A program made the position numbers and the translations under genes. This document shows positions 18,538-28,394 of a DNA stretch of 44,557 nucleotides, one piece after another. Position 1 is the first letter of the stretch. The number at the start of each line of letters is the position of its first letter. Source of the DNA: Stentor coeruleus. Taxonomy: Eukaryota; Ciliophora; Heterotrichea; Heterotrichida; Stentoridae. Below the pieces are notes generated by a model that was given only the letters and a program-made list of their open reading frames with translations, ran no database searches and was not told where the DNA came from. The stretch is taken from assembly GCA_001970955.1 (NCBI GenBank), contig MPUH01000583.1:1-44557 (forward strand), written 5' to 3'.

Positions 18538-18997
18538 AAAACACTAAGTAAACTATACACAAAATTCCCTGACGCAACCTTAATCAAATATATATCAAAA
18601 AGACTTCATCTGCTCTTAATAGTATAGGCTTAAAAGAAAAATACATAATAAAATCCATTACTTTAATAATACTTTTAGAACTCTCTAAAGTATTTCTATT
18701 ATTTATCAATGATATATTTCTTCAAATAATCCATTAAATATTATTTTTTCACGAAGCATCTATTAAAAAAATAAAAAATACCTTAATCTATCATTTAATA
18801 ATCTTAATCATCAAAACCCTCTTATTTCCCTACAAATACTCTATCATATCCTATTCAAAAATCAATATAGCTCCTATCCTTCATTTCAATATCTATTTCC
18901 CTCAAATAATTATCTTTATTTCCATTAAATTTCCCTTTAAATCCATAGCAACAATCCCAAAAATGCATATTTATTAATTATAAACCTTGCAAAAAAA

Positions 18998-19435
18998 CTA
19001 ACTAAACCCTATAGTTTTTTTCATATAAAACTCAGTCCAATACTTCATAGAATTTCTGCCTAATTTCATTAAATCCCTTCTACAATTTCTTATAACAACC
19101 TGAGCATTTTTATCAAGTAATACAAGACTAGGCACTTGAGTCACTTTACTATGATAAACAATACGTTTTCTTCTTTGTTCTTTTTCATAAGGAATTACTA
19201 GCCAAGGCATATTTTCTGTCATTATTTCAAAGTCTTCTTTGTTATGATCTAGGCTTATAAAAATTATCTCAATATTGTTTCTGAGTTTTTTATTATCTTC
19301 ATAAATTTCACAGAGCTTTTTATTGAACTTCTCCCAAGGTGGACACCAGTGTGCGGAAAAGTACAATAGGACTAAATCAGTGTTGGGGTTTAGGCTTTTA
19401 TTATTGTTGAAGTCTTTGCCGATTAGAATATCCAT
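18998..19435 (-). CDS. Thioredoxin-fold (nucleoredoxin/tryparedoxin-like) protein with WCPPW active site
   Basis: A protein of 145 residues. LVLLYFSAHWCPPWEKFNKK matches the tryparedoxin/nucleoredoxin active-site strand and helix (YFSASWCPPCR-type). Later landmarks also fit: IEIIFISLDHNKEDFE (the FVSxDxD/N block), MPWLVIPYE (the MPWLAVPF block) and VTQVPSLVLLDKNAQVV, with the cis-Pro of the VxxIPTLVLLD block. The resolving Cys of WCPPC is Trp34, so only Cys31 remains. A normal dithiol exchange is not possible; it may act as a monothiol reductase, need glutathione, or be non-catalytic. It is in the cytosol or cilium by family habit, with no signal peptide. It lies 102 nt downstream of the next gene on the same strand. 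Confidence 0.87.
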   Translation of the reverse strand: MDILIGKDFNNNKSLNPNTDLVLLYFSAHWCPPWEKFNKKLCEIYEDNKKLRNNIEIIFISLDHNKEDFEIMTENMPWLVIPYEKEQRRKRIVYHSKVTQVPSLVLLDKNAQVVIRNCRRDLMKLGRNSMKYWTEFYMKKTIGFS

Positions 19436-19537
19436 TTTTTATAACACACCATTACACAAGCCCATATTTCTCTCCTACAACCCATAATTTCTCCTTTTAA
19501 CACCTAAAACCTAAACCTACATTATTAACAAATTAAT

Positions 19538-21442
19538 CTAGGGCTTAGCATAAAGTTTCTTATCCAGTATTTTGGACTTCTCCACAACTTTCTGCCCCTT
19601 AGCCATTTTCTCTTCATGCATCTTCATAATACTCTGCAGCTTCGGCTCTATTTCATAAAGCTTATCTAAATACTCATCCTTATCATCCGATATAAGTTTT
19701 TGTAATTCATTATCACTATCAATATCATTATATTCCAAACTTGTCAATGCTTTAATAGTTAAAACATTAGTTCCTGATTTAAAATTCTTAGACGATGTTG
19801 GGGTTACAAGTTCTTCATTAATACTAGGTGTAATAATATTTTCTTTACTAGGTAAAGTTTTTATATCAGAAGGTGTAGGTCCTGATGATTTTTGTGATCT
19901 TTTCATTCTCCAAGCATATCCTTCAGTTGGTGTAGGTAAATCATTTGTACTTTTACGAGAAGTGTTGATTTTTTTAGATGAAAAAGCGAATTTCGGCCTT
20001 ACTGCTGGAGGAGTTGAGTTGTTAATTTTGGCACGTTTTATTTTCCAATTCTCAACTTGTTTGACTATAGAATCTGGTAATTGATAGTCTTTTATGTATT
20101 TTTTCGGCTCACTTTGTGGGATTCTCACTCTATCTTTTGGTGTATGTGGCGCTGCAAAAGCTTTGACTTGTAAATGGTAGCTTTTTGCCACATCAAATCT
20201 TAGAACTTTATATAAAAGTTTGCGCTTGTCTTCCGTTGATAAGTAGGCGAAATCAGTGCAAAGGATTTTATCATAAAAAGGACTGTAGTACATTTCAGCT
20301 ATTCTGTCAAGGGAATCAATAAATTCGTTTTCTCTCATTAATCTTGTGTTGAGAGCTTTTTTTTTGAATACACTTATAAGCTGGTCTTTTGATAGACCTC
20401 GTTCGGTTTCGAATTTGTTTGTGAGGATTTTGAAGTCACTAGCAAATTTAAGGAATTTTCCTAGGTTCCAAGCTGTGTTACTACTTTCAAGGCCTTCAAA
20501 AGTATCAATAGCTCCTTGGATTTTTTGGGCTTTGGCATAGAAACTGAAAATTTCTTCGATATTTTTTTTTATTGTAGCCCTGAAATCAGCATCACCTTTT
20601 GAGGTTATAATTGAGGAATTATTAGATTTATTCAACCTAGACACAAGATCTTGTAATATCTTACTAATATCAGGAAACTCCTGATAAAGATCAAAGAGGT
20701 CTTGGTACTCTTTAATTGTAACTGAAAGTTTGCCTAGAATAGATTCTTGGTATTTATTATACTTTTCACCCCAAAGCTTGACAAGGTCTAAATACTCTTC
20801 AAATGTTAATTCGATTGTTGTAGGTTTTTTGTTGTTATGCTTATCAACATTACTAGTCATTGCCAGATCTTCACTGATTTCTTTGAATAAAGATAAGTGA
20901 TGAGGGTTAGCAAAAAGCTTTAGTTCCTGGATTGTATCAGAAAACAGCTTTTGTAAGGTTGTTAGCTTAAGTTTGTTATGGTTTTTTTTAGACTCAGAAT
21001 ATAGTTTGTGGATTTGGTCTTTGTGTTNTAGTTCCTGGATTGTATCAGAAAACAGCTTTTGTAAGGTTGTGAGCTTAAGTTTGTTATGGTTTTTTTTAGA
21101 CTCAGAATATAGTTTGTGGATTTGGTCTTTGTGTTGAGATACGCATGATATAGAAAATATAGTGTCGTATAGCTTTGGGGACTTGAGTTCAAGGACTGGC
21201 TGAGGTTTTAGGGGTATTAAGCCTAAAACTTCAATGTTTGGGGTTAATTTGGAATGGAGGTTATGATCCGAACTGGAACGAGAACTTTTTTTAGAGTGCT
21301 TGCTAGGCTTGGAACTTGATGAACCCTTACCACTATTTGGACTTTTTGATCTATTAGCTCTATTTGTTGGTTTCTCAATTGACTCGCTATCTGATTTTTC
21401 TGAGACTGACCTTTCTGAGTTAGGTATGAAATCAGTTGACAT
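19538..21442 (-). CDS. Helical protein of unknown function with Ser/Lys-rich ends
   Basis: The model is 634 residues, of which about 36 are repeated because of an assembly duplication at N21028; about 598 is likely. Residues 1-70 are Ser/Lys-rich and look disordered (KSSRSSSDHNLHS). The middle (about 85-460) is mostly helical, with Lys, Leu and Phe, for example TFEEYLDLVKLWGEKYNKYQ. The last 150 residues are basic and Ser/Pro-rich, ending with a charged helix. I do not recognise a family; no catalytic motif, no membrane segment. It sits 102 nt upstream of the thioredoxin-fold gene on the same strand. Confidence 0.8.
   Translation of the reverse strand: MSTDFIPNSERSVSEKSDSESIEKPTNRANRSKSPNSGKGSSSSKPSKHSKKSSRSSSDHNLHSKLTPNIEVLGLIPLKPQPVLELKSPKLYDTIFSISCVSQHKDQIHKLYSESKKNHNKLKLTTLQKLFSDTIQELXHKDQIHKLYSESKKNHNKLKLTTLQKLFSDTIQELKLFANPHHLSLFKEISEDLAMTSNVDKHNNKKPTTIELTFEEYLDLVKLWGEKYNKYQESILGKLSVTIKEYQDLFDLYQEFPDISKILQDLVSRLNKSNNSSIITSKGDADFRATIKKNIEEIFSFYAKAQKIQGAIDTFEGLESSNTAWNLGKFLKFASDFKILTNKFETERGLSKDQLISVFKKKALNTRLMRENEFIDSLDRIAEMYYSPFYDKILCTDFAYLSTEDKRKLLYKVLRFDVAKSYHLQVKAFAAPHTPKDRVRIPQSEPKKYIKDYQLPDSIVKQVENWKIKRAKINNSTPPAVRPKFAFSSKKINTSRKSTNDLPTPTEGYAWRMKRSQKSSGPTPSDIKTLPSKENIITPSINEELVTPTSSKNFKSGTNVLTIKALTSLEYNDIDSDNELQKLISDDKDEYLDKLYEIEPKLQSIMKMHEEKMAKGQKVVEKSKILDKKLYAKP
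20921..21135. repeat. 107-nt direct duplication flanking a single N (21028) inside a gene
   Basis: 20921-21027 and 21029-21135 differ by one base. The duplicate plus N equals 108 nt, so the frame is kept and 36 residues appear twice. The match is far too exact for an old protein repeat; it is most likely an unmerged contig overlap. Confidence 0.9.
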
Positions 21443-21654
21443 TTTTTACTTAAGATTTGATATGGAGAAATATATATTAGATTTATATTGATCTAATAAA
21501 TAATCAATATTTCTTAACGTTATAATATAAAAATGCTCATTGGTTCTTATTATCTTCTTGCATAAAAAAAATCCTTATCTTCATCCTCTATATCCATCTT
21601 ATTTCCTCAAAAATACAAAACCTCATTAACCTATAAAAAATCCTAATTACATTA

Positions 21655-22167
21655 TTATACTATCTGATATCTTAAAATCGAATTCCTAATCTGCTGCCAA
21701 AGCGCACTAATCAAAACACTAGCCAGTAACACAGTAACTGACACTGAAAACAATAATGAGACAACAAGCAAAACAACAAAATTCGATGAATTTTTAAAAG
21801 GGTAAAAGTCTTCACATTTATCCATTTCTTCAGCACAGCAATTAACAAAGCTAGCTTGGACTATTAAAGCAAAAACAGTCCACATAAAAAACACAGGACC
21901 TACTAAATACATAAAGCATAACATAAGTTTAAACATATGTGGGGCAATAAACACAGCAAGCATAATACAAATAGACCCACACCATATCCCACTTTGAGTG
22001 AGTAACCATATTTCTAAACCATAAACCTGAGGACAATCAGTAACATTAATAATATCATCATATGAAACCCAATTTTCTATTTGTTGTTCTATTTCAAAAA
22101 GGTAGTAAAGTATAGCCAAACTGCTTACAACACTGCCTGCAAGGCGCAATTTTGAATTGTTTTCCAT
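21655..22167 (-). CDS. Small four-helix membrane protein, function unknown
   Basis: A protein of 170 residues with about four hydrophobic segments (approximately 10-26, 58-75, 80-104 and 128-155), and Cys residues between the third and fourth (FVNCCAEEMDKCEDFYPF) that could form disulfides in an extracellular loop. The general plan recalls tetraspan proteins such as MARVEL or claudin types, but no diagnostic motif is present and I do not assign a family. It is divergent to the SWEET gene with 165 nt between starts, so the two may share an upstream region. The start ATG is at 22165-22167; no upstream alternative. Confidence 0.75.
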   Translation of the reverse strand: MENNSKLRLAGSVVSSLAILYYLFEIEQQIENWVSYDDIINVTDCPQVYGLEIWLLTQSGIWCGSICIMLAVFIAPHMFKLMLCFMYLVGPVFFMWTVFALIVQASFVNCCAEEMDKCEDFYPFKNSSNFVVLLVVSLLFSVSVTVLLASVLISALWQQIRNSILRYQIV

Positions 22168-22332
22168 TTATACCGTTAGATTTAAGGTTTTATAAAAAAG
22201 GCTTATATAAAAAAACTCTGATTTTTACTATAAAATCAGTTAATTTTTATATACCCACAAACAAAAAAATCCTAAAAATAAAAAGTTTATATAAGAACTT
22301 AATAGTATTAAAAAAAATAGCTGTTATTATAA

Positions 22333-22947
22333 ATGGAAGCAGAAATTGTCTTATCTTCTATAGGCATTGTGCTTTCTATTATCAATACCGTCACCCCAAC
22401 TATTGCTATTTACCGTAGGGCAAAAACACAAACTTTGCATCAAGTCCCTTTAAACTTCCTCCGTTTATACCACGCATGCCAATTGTCTTGGCTTATATAT
22501 TCAATAATGATAGTCAGTCCAAGTCTTATTATCATCAATTTGATCACAACTTTTTTATCATGTGTAAATCTACTTCTTTATGTTGTGTATACTGGGAAAA
22601 TCAAAGACTTTTTACCGAAATATTTTATGTCTTTTGTGATGAGTAGCTTTTTGACAATGAATTTTGCGAGCCATGAATTTGTTGGGTCAATGTGTAGTGT
22701 TTTGACGATATTATCATCAGTTTCATCATTAGAATCTATACAAGAAGCTTGGAAAACTCAGGATTGTAAGGCTATTGATATTGGGATGGCGTTTAGTGGA
22801 TTTTTAGCTTCAGCGGTTTGGGCTATGTTTGGTAAAATTACTATGGATGTGCATGTTTACTTTAGTAGTTTGGTTGGTGTGATTATTTGTCTGGCACTTA
22901 CTATTGTTTATTACTATTTGAAATTCACTAAAAAAGCTAATAATTAG
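22333..22947 (+). CDS. SWEET (MtN3/saliva) family sugar transporter
   Basis: A protein of 204 residues with seven predicted membrane helices in the 3+1+3 plan of SWEETs. The first MtN3 repeat shows NTVTPTIAIYRRAKTQTLHQ and VPLNFLRLYHACQLSWLIYS (in the family: SP, KSxxS, P-x3-L, W-x2-YG). The second repeat has the parallel VLTILSSVSSLESIQEAWKT, AIDIGMAFSGFLASAVWAMF, with the conserved W followed by G three residues later. SWEETs move mono- and disaccharides down their gradient across plasma or vacuolar membranes. The protein is at the short end of the family (usually 210-260 residues). Ciliates feed by phagocytosis, so export of sugar from food vacuoles is a reasonable role, but this is inference. 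Confidence 0.83.
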   Translation: MEAEIVLSSIGIVLSIINTVTPTIAIYRRAKTQTLHQVPLNFLRLYHACQLSWLIYSIMIVSPSLIIINLITTFLSCVNLLLYVVYTGKIKDFLPKYFMSFVMSSFLTMNFASHEFVGSMCSVLTILSSVSSLESIQEAWKTQDCKAIDIGMAFSGFLASAVWAMFGKITMDVHVYFSSLVGVIICLALTIVYYYLKFTKKANN

Positions 22948-23435
22948 ATATGATTTTGCAAATGGGTAGGATATGTTTTAGGATAGGGTTTGTGTGAGGT
23001 TTTATATATTCGAGTAGGGCTTATAAAAAGTGGATTTATATGTGGCAAAAATATTAAAAATATGAAGTTTTGATCTTTTCACGAATGATAAAACTTTAAA
23101 TTAAAAATCAATTCATAATAAAACTAAACAATTTATTATATAATATTAAATAAATTTTCATTGAAAATTAAGCTTCCACTTAACTGGAATCTTAAAAATC
23201 TAAATAAAAAACCAATACATTTCATAAACCTCATAAAAATTCTAAAATTCCTATTCCAACATCAAATTTCCAAAACCCTCAACTCTTAATCAAAACCAAT
23301 CTTACAACTTCATCACTCATAAACATCCTTTTTCACCACATTTTCTCTCTAATCTCACACTTCCCATTTTCCAATATCATAAACCCTCTGAAAAATCCTA
23401 GTAGCAAAGATACCTCTTTCATTATCTAGCAAAAA
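22948..23435. promoter_or_regulatory. Upstream region of importin alpha, extreme G depletion
   Basis: The left 100 nt are the G/T-rich 3' flank of the SWEET gene. From about 23100 the plus strand is A/C/T only: 23221-23340 contains no G at all and about 36 C in 120 nt. No coding signal. This is the clearest example of the upstream strand skew in this window. Confidence 0.55.
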
Positions 23436-24938
23436 ATGGAAGACAACGAAAGGGCGAAGTCGCTCTTCGGATCTTTCGACGTGGAACAAGCCAAGAAATC
23501 CAAAGAAAAAACTGAAGTTCAGCTTCGTCAAAGCAAACGTGAGGCTTTAGCTCAAAAGCATCGAAACCTAAACACATCATCTCCATGGATATCCTTAACC
23601 GATCATTACCCAGACACATACTCTTCTTCTGATCTTCCAGCAATCCTATCAAGTTTTTCATCTCAAAATGATTCAAGCTATCTTTATATAGCCCATGCAA
23701 TCAGAATATTATTATGCCATGATGATTGTCCATTAGAAGATATCTGTAGAAGTGAAGTAATGAATCATATCCAAATATGGTTAAATCGTAATGATTTTAC
23801 TCAACTTCAATATGAAACCGCATGGATTTGTACAAATATAAGCTCTTCACCAATGTGTTATATACTATATAATATTGGGGTAATTCAGAGTATGATAAAT
23901 TTATTATATTCATCAAATGATGAGGTTAGATATCAGATCTCATGGGCTTTGGGGAATATAAGTGCTGATACTCCTGAAGAAAGAGATTATTTATTGTCAA
24001 TAAATGCGATTGAAGGTTTAGAGTATTGTTTGAAGAATTCAATAAAAGAGAAGCATACATCAACAGTATTATGGGCACTGACTAATTTGTGTAGAACAAA
24101 GCCAATCCCTCATGTATCAGCAATTAAAAGTATATTCCCATTAGTGGTTCCTTGGTTGAAAACTAATACAGTGAGTATTCTTATTGATATACTTTGGGCA
24201 CTTTGTGGGTATACAAAAAGTATGGAGCTTTTGGGTATTTTTGGAAGCAATGAAGGTTTTGAGACTATGAGAGAGCTTTTAAATATAACAGATGCTAAAG
24301 CTAAAAGATTAGCTCTTAGGGTCCTTGGGGGGTTGTTTTTTACTAGTGGTACATTGACCCAAGATTATCTTAATAGAGATATAGCTAAAAGTATCAAACA
24401 AACACTAAAATGCAAAAGTGTTAAAGTCAAAAAAGAAGCCATCTGGGCTTTAGGCAATGCTTGTGGTGAAACTGACACCCAGATACACTCTATATTGGCT
24501 GAAGGTATTTTTGAAATTATTATAAAATATGCACAGTCTGAAGTCCCATTAATTCGTAGAGAATGCGCATGGACTTTATGCAACACTTCTGCTGTGGCAA
24601 ATTTCAGCCAATTAGTCAAACTGTTACAAATGGGTTTAATACATGGACTTATCAGTTTATTAAAAGATGGAATTGAAGTTAATATTGTCTTACAAGGAAT
24701 GACTAAAATATTTGATAAATGCTTGAAATTGTGTCAAACTCTTGATGGACATAACCTTCTTATAATGGCTGTTGATAATTGTCAAGGAATTGGGATTATA
24801 GAAAAGTATACTACACATAATAATGAAAAAATTGTTGAAAAAAGCTTGAGATTATTGAGGATTATAGAATCGCAAGGGGTTTCTGAGGATAATCATATAG
24901 AGTTGATGCAAAGTGTTACGACAGGTTTGGACTTTTAA
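23436..24938 (+). CDS. Importin alpha (karyopherin alpha), nuclear import adaptor
   Basis: A protein of 500 residues. The N-terminal 50 residues form an IBB domain (VEQAKKSKEKTEVQLRQSKR, EALAQKHRN), the basic segment that binds importin beta. From about residue 75 the protein is built of ARM repeats; the Trp-x3-Asn ladder that holds nuclear localisation signals is visible: ETAWICTNISS, QISWALGNISAD, TVLWALTNLCRT, EAIWALGNACGE and ECAWTLCNTSAV. One central repeat (DILWALCGYT) lacks the Asn, as in the non-binding middle repeats of the family. Length is near the usual 520-540. It carries NLS cargo through the nuclear pore. The next gene converges, 81 nt away. No intron seen. Confidence 0.94.
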   Translation: MEDNERAKSLFGSFDVEQAKKSKEKTEVQLRQSKREALAQKHRNLNTSSPWISLTDHYPDTYSSSDLPAILSSFSSQNDSSYLYIAHAIRILLCHDDCPLEDICRSEVMNHIQIWLNRNDFTQLQYETAWICTNISSSPMCYILYNIGVIQSMINLLYSSNDEVRYQISWALGNISADTPEERDYLLSINAIEGLEYCLKNSIKEKHTSTVLWALTNLCRTKPIPHVSAIKSIFPLVVPWLKTNTVSILIDILWALCGYTKSMELLGIFGSNEGFETMRELLNITDAKAKRLALRVLGGLFFTSGTLTQDYLNRDIAKSIKQTLKCKSVKVKKEAIWALGNACGETDTQIHSILAEGIFEIIIKYAQSEVPLIRRECAWTLCNTSAVANFSQLVKLLQMGLIHGLISLLKDGIEVNIVLQGMTKIFDKCLKLCQTLDGHNLLIMAVDNCQGIGIIEKYTTHNNEKIVEKSLRLLRIIESQGVSEDNHIELMQSVTTGLDF

Positions 24939-25019
24939 TGTTTAGATTAGATAAAATTATATAATAGTCAGATATAGGATAATTTTGATGATGGATTATT
25001 TAAAGATTAGAATTGGGTG

Positions 25020-28000
25020 TTAAGGTTTATTAAGTGAGAAAGGATATTTTTGGTTTACTTGAGGAATTATTTCATTTGCAAGATTTTCTGTAGGCTGAAT
25101 GAGGTTGAATGAAGATTTGAAGTAGTTGGATACGGTTATTGGCTCAATAGGTTTTATTGGGATTTTGACTTGTGATTTGGTTTTTAAGGTTTTAGTTGCT
25201 TTAGGAGTTTTAGGAATTTTTATTCGTTTGGGAAGTTTATATGGTGGCTGGAGATAGGGACTGTCTATGAGGTTAAGATTCAGTTTATTCATATAATGAT
25301 TCCCTTCATATACACCTCTATGTCTAAACGATTCACCTGTCATAACCCTTTGACCCTTATCTTCAAAATCACCTTTTTTTCTTCTTGTCAAAGCCTCAGT
25401 TGTAGCAAAAATATCTGACTCATCATCATCATCATCAATTTTTTTAAATCTATTTTGGAAAGAAGGCTTTACTTCAAAAGCTTTTTTCTGGTCAGGATCA
25501 TTAAAATCTTGTTCTGTTTGATTAAAAGGTCTTAAATTATGCATAGTTGGTACTTCAACTACTTCAATATCATTAGCGCTTTTAACATTTTTCAAATAAG
25601 CATTTTCAGTTCTTTGCAAATTATTTTTCAAACGTTGACTTAACACAGATTTAGCATTAAGAGACATAACTTTATGACTTTTGCTATCTTTAATTTCATC
25701 AAATTCATGTTCTTTTGAATAATCAGGACTTTTTAGTTCTTCTTGTTTTAAATCAGGCTTTTTTCTTAATGAACTAGACGATTTTGATGAAGAGGCATCT
25801 TTTATTTTATAAGAAAATGGGTATTTTGACTTAAGGCTAATTTCTTGGACAGAATTTATAGGTGAAGTTTTAGGAGATTTAGTGTTAAATTTGAGCCCTT
25901 GGACGACTAGTTGGGTTTTTGAATTTTTGTCTTTAGAGGGATTATTTTGGACCTTTGATGCGAAATTTAATTTAGAAAATGGCGCATTTTGATAAGGATT
26001 TACTGAGGTAAGTGGAGGTTTTAAGTCTGATCTGTCTTGAATATCGCTAAAGGATGACTCTGAGCTTTGAGGCTTTATCAAGGCTGGACTTTTTGAAGAA
26101 CTTTTAGAGGAATCTCGACTTTTTTTAGGCAAATAAGGCTCCTTTATGGACTTGCTACTATTTGAACTTTTTGAAGAATCTGAACTTGGGGCTTTTATAT
26201 TTTTACTTGAATAAGGGTCAATAGAGTTTTTAGCTTTAGATTGATTGCTTTTAGTAATTTTATTTGAATCTGAGCTTGAAGAGCGAGAAATAGGAAGCTT
26301 GCCTGCTGTTTTTGACTGGTTTAGGATTTTAGAAGATTCAGGTAGTTTATTGATGTTTTTAGGCATTTCTTGTATATTTTGACTAGGTGTTGGTATTAAG
26401 TTTGCATTTGCAGGGACTTCTTTTTTTTTAATGCTATTATTTTCATTAGGTTTTGCTTCAGCCAACCTAATATTCTTAGAATCATCATAGTTGTCCCTAT
26501 CAATTTTACTATCGTCAAATGAAATTTCACTTTTTGATAGTTTTTTGCTATCATTACTTGAACTTTCTATACTTTTAAATGAAGAGCTTCGTTTTTTTTC
26601 TATACTAAACAGTGGACTTGAAGGATTTGCAAATGTTGGTGACTCGATATTATTATTAGGCACTTTCTCATTAACCAGCAAATTGGTTTCTTCAGCAACT
26701 TTTTCATCAACACTTTGACGTATTTTTTTTTCTTCTAAATCTTTACTATCAATTTCATGCTTATCTTCTTCAGTAGCATCAGAAGGATTTTTCGGTTTTT
26801 TTTTTTCAATTTCTTTATATTTACTATCTTCTGACTCACTCTCTGAATTCTCATCAGAACTTGAGCTACTACTTTTTTTATCTTCTGAATATTTTTTTAT
26901 ACTCAAATTTTTTTCATTTAACTTATGGCTATTAGTCTCATTTTTTTCTTCAGCTTTGGATATTTGGCTATCTTTTTCATTATTTGATTTTATACTCTTC
27001 TCTTCGTAGTGCATATCATTTTTTGGGTCTAAAAGATTGCTATATTCAATCTCAGAAGGTTTTTTAGAATTTTCACCTATTAAAAAATTTGCACTTGGAA
27101 CCAAATGCTTATGAGTTCCAGTCTCATAAATTGGTCTATCACCCAACCTTCCAGCATTACTCGAAACCTTATCTGAAGATTTTCCAACACTTTCCCTAGC
27201 CGAATACTCATCCAAACTTTTTTTCTCAAGCCCATTATTCAAGTGTTTTTTTGAAGCATTTTCAATAATCTCACTTTCTTCTGAAGACTCAGAATTCTCA
27301 TATTCAGGGAAGATTTTCGGGACTTCCAACTTAATCCTTGAGGTTTTCCCAATGACTTGATAACAAAGCCAATATACTAAATTCTTCATTCTTAAAGCAA
27401 TATAAGGATATGATATAAACATAGCATATTTACTTGTATATATGCTTGGATATTGTTCAATAAGATCAATACCTATATTGCCTATAGGTGTTAAATAACA
27501 ATTATCTCCTTTTAATGATATATGAAAGCTTTTACGGTTAAATTTTGATGATTTGACTGTAATTCCTCCTGTTATTATTCCTTGTTTAACACCTGTTGCT
27601 ATACTAGGTTTAAGTAATTTATAAGGTAGTTTTCCTTCAACTTCAACTTTGAAGCCTTTTTCAATGTTGATTGAAAAGATTTTCTTATTGCTTGATAAAG
27701 TATTTTTTGAATTAAGTCTTTGTCCTCCAACCAAAAGGAGCTTATTACCTAAAATACATGTACCCATATTGATAATCCTATTAAATCTGTAGTCTTCCCC
27801 ATACCTAAACAAATCCTGCCATAAATCCTGTTTTAAATTATATCTCATCAAAGGTGCTTGAGTCAATCCATTATCTGATTCGCAAACCCCTCCAATATAA
27901 TAAACCCAGTTTTTATACTCATGTGCTTGTCCTTGTTTACAAGCTTTTGGTAGTGGGGCAACTTTGAACGTACTTTGTAAAGTTATACTTATAAAAATAA

Positions 28001-28388
28001 CACTTTCTACAAGTTTCTCTTTTAAAACTCCTCCAATCATTAGAATATCCTTTGATAATAAATGCCCAACTGCAGACTCTTGTGGCAAAACCATATCGTT
28101 TTTTAAAATTACTTCATTCGTCGAGTCTTTTTTAATCAAAAACATTTGCCCAGTTGTCCTGTTTATATAATAAAAGTCAGGAAATTCAGCCAATTCTTCT
28201 AAACTAGACTGAATTTCTTCTAAATTTTCTTCATTGATTTTTTTTACTTTTTTTTTCGGGTTTATTTTACTATTCATTTGTGCTAAAACAACAAGTTCAT
28301 CCCTTTGTGCTGGGTTCTCAACAATCCCATTAATAATATTATTTTGCTTCAATGTTGCTTCATCTAACCTAGTAGAACAAGTCCCCAT
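25020..28388 (-). CDS. N-myristoylated kelch-repeat protein with a long disordered Ser/Lys-rich tail
   Basis: A protein of 1122 residues starting MGTCSTRLDE: Gly2, Cys4 and Ser5 fit dual acylation, so membrane attachment is likely. Residues about 105-300 carry kelch-type blades, each with a Gly-Gly pair: ILMIGG (119-120), YIGG (166-167), VGGQ (221-222) and TGGI (274-275). Only four are clear, so a full propeller may need degenerate blades. From about 365 the chain is low-complexity Ser, Lys, Glu and Asn (for example SSSSSDENSESESEDSKYKE) and must be mostly disordered, with many potential phosphorylation sites. The start is just 6 nt after the stop of the histidine-kinase gene on the same strand, so its upstream region would lie inside that gene. 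Partner unknown. Confidence 0.85.
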   Translation of the reverse strand: MGTCSTRLDEATLKQNNIINGIVENPAQRDELVVLAQMNSKINPKKKVKKINEENLEEIQSSLEELAEFPDFYYINRTTGQMFLIKKDSTNEVILKNDMVLPQESAVGHLLSKDILMIGGVLKEKLVESVIFISITLQSTFKVAPLPKACKQGQAHEYKNWVYYIGGVCESDNGLTQAPLMRYNLKQDLWQDLFRYGEDYRFNRIINMGTCILGNKLLLVGGQRLNSKNTLSSNKKIFSINIEKGFKVEVEGKLPYKLLKPSIATGVKQGIITGGITVKSSKFNRKSFHISLKGDNCYLTPIGNIGIDLIEQYPSIYTSKYAMFISYPYIALRMKNLVYWLCYQVIGKTSRIKLEVPKIFPEYENSESSEESEIIENASKKHLNNGLEKKSLDEYSARESVGKSSDKVSSNAGRLGDRPIYETGTHKHLVPSANFLIGENSKKPSEIEYSNLLDPKNDMHYEEKSIKSNNEKDSQISKAEEKNETNSHKLNEKNLSIKKYSEDKKSSSSSSDENSESESEDSKYKEIEKKKPKNPSDATEEDKHEIDSKDLEEKKIRQSVDEKVAEETNLLVNEKVPNNNIESPTFANPSSPLFSIEKKRSSSFKSIESSSNDSKKLSKSEISFDDSKIDRDNYDDSKNIRLAEAKPNENNSIKKKEVPANANLIPTPSQNIQEMPKNINKLPESSKILNQSKTAGKLPISRSSSSDSNKITKSNQSKAKNSIDPYSSKNIKAPSSDSSKSSNSSKSIKEPYLPKKSRDSSKSSSKSPALIKPQSSESSFSDIQDRSDLKPPLTSVNPYQNAPFSKLNFASKVQNNPSKDKNSKTQLVVQGLKFNTKSPKTSPINSVQEISLKSKYPFSYKIKDASSSKSSSSLRKKPDLKQEELKSPDYSKEHEFDEIKDSKSHKVMSLNAKSVLSQRLKNNLQRTENAYLKNVKSANDIEVVEVPTMHNLRPFNQTEQDFNDPDQKKAFEVKPSFQNRFKKIDDDDDESDIFATTEALTRRKKGDFEDKGQRVMTGESFRHRGVYEGNHYMNKLNLNLIDSPYLQPPYKLPKRIKIPKTPKATKTLKTKSQVKIPIKPIEPITVSNYFKSSFNLIQPTENLANEIIPQVNQKYPFSLNKP

Positions 28389-28394
28389 TTAAAA

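Larger units (their letters stand above)
17872..18997. other. 1.1-kb spacer with two assembly duplications
   Basis: This lies between the convergent DONSON-like and thioredoxin-fold genes. It contains the duplications around N18077 and N18389. Once these are collapsed the real spacer is about 850 nt. From about 18240 the plus strand is C-rich and G-poor. A minus-strand stretch near 18310-18367 is open for about 28 codons, but I recognise no protein in it. Confidence 0.45.
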
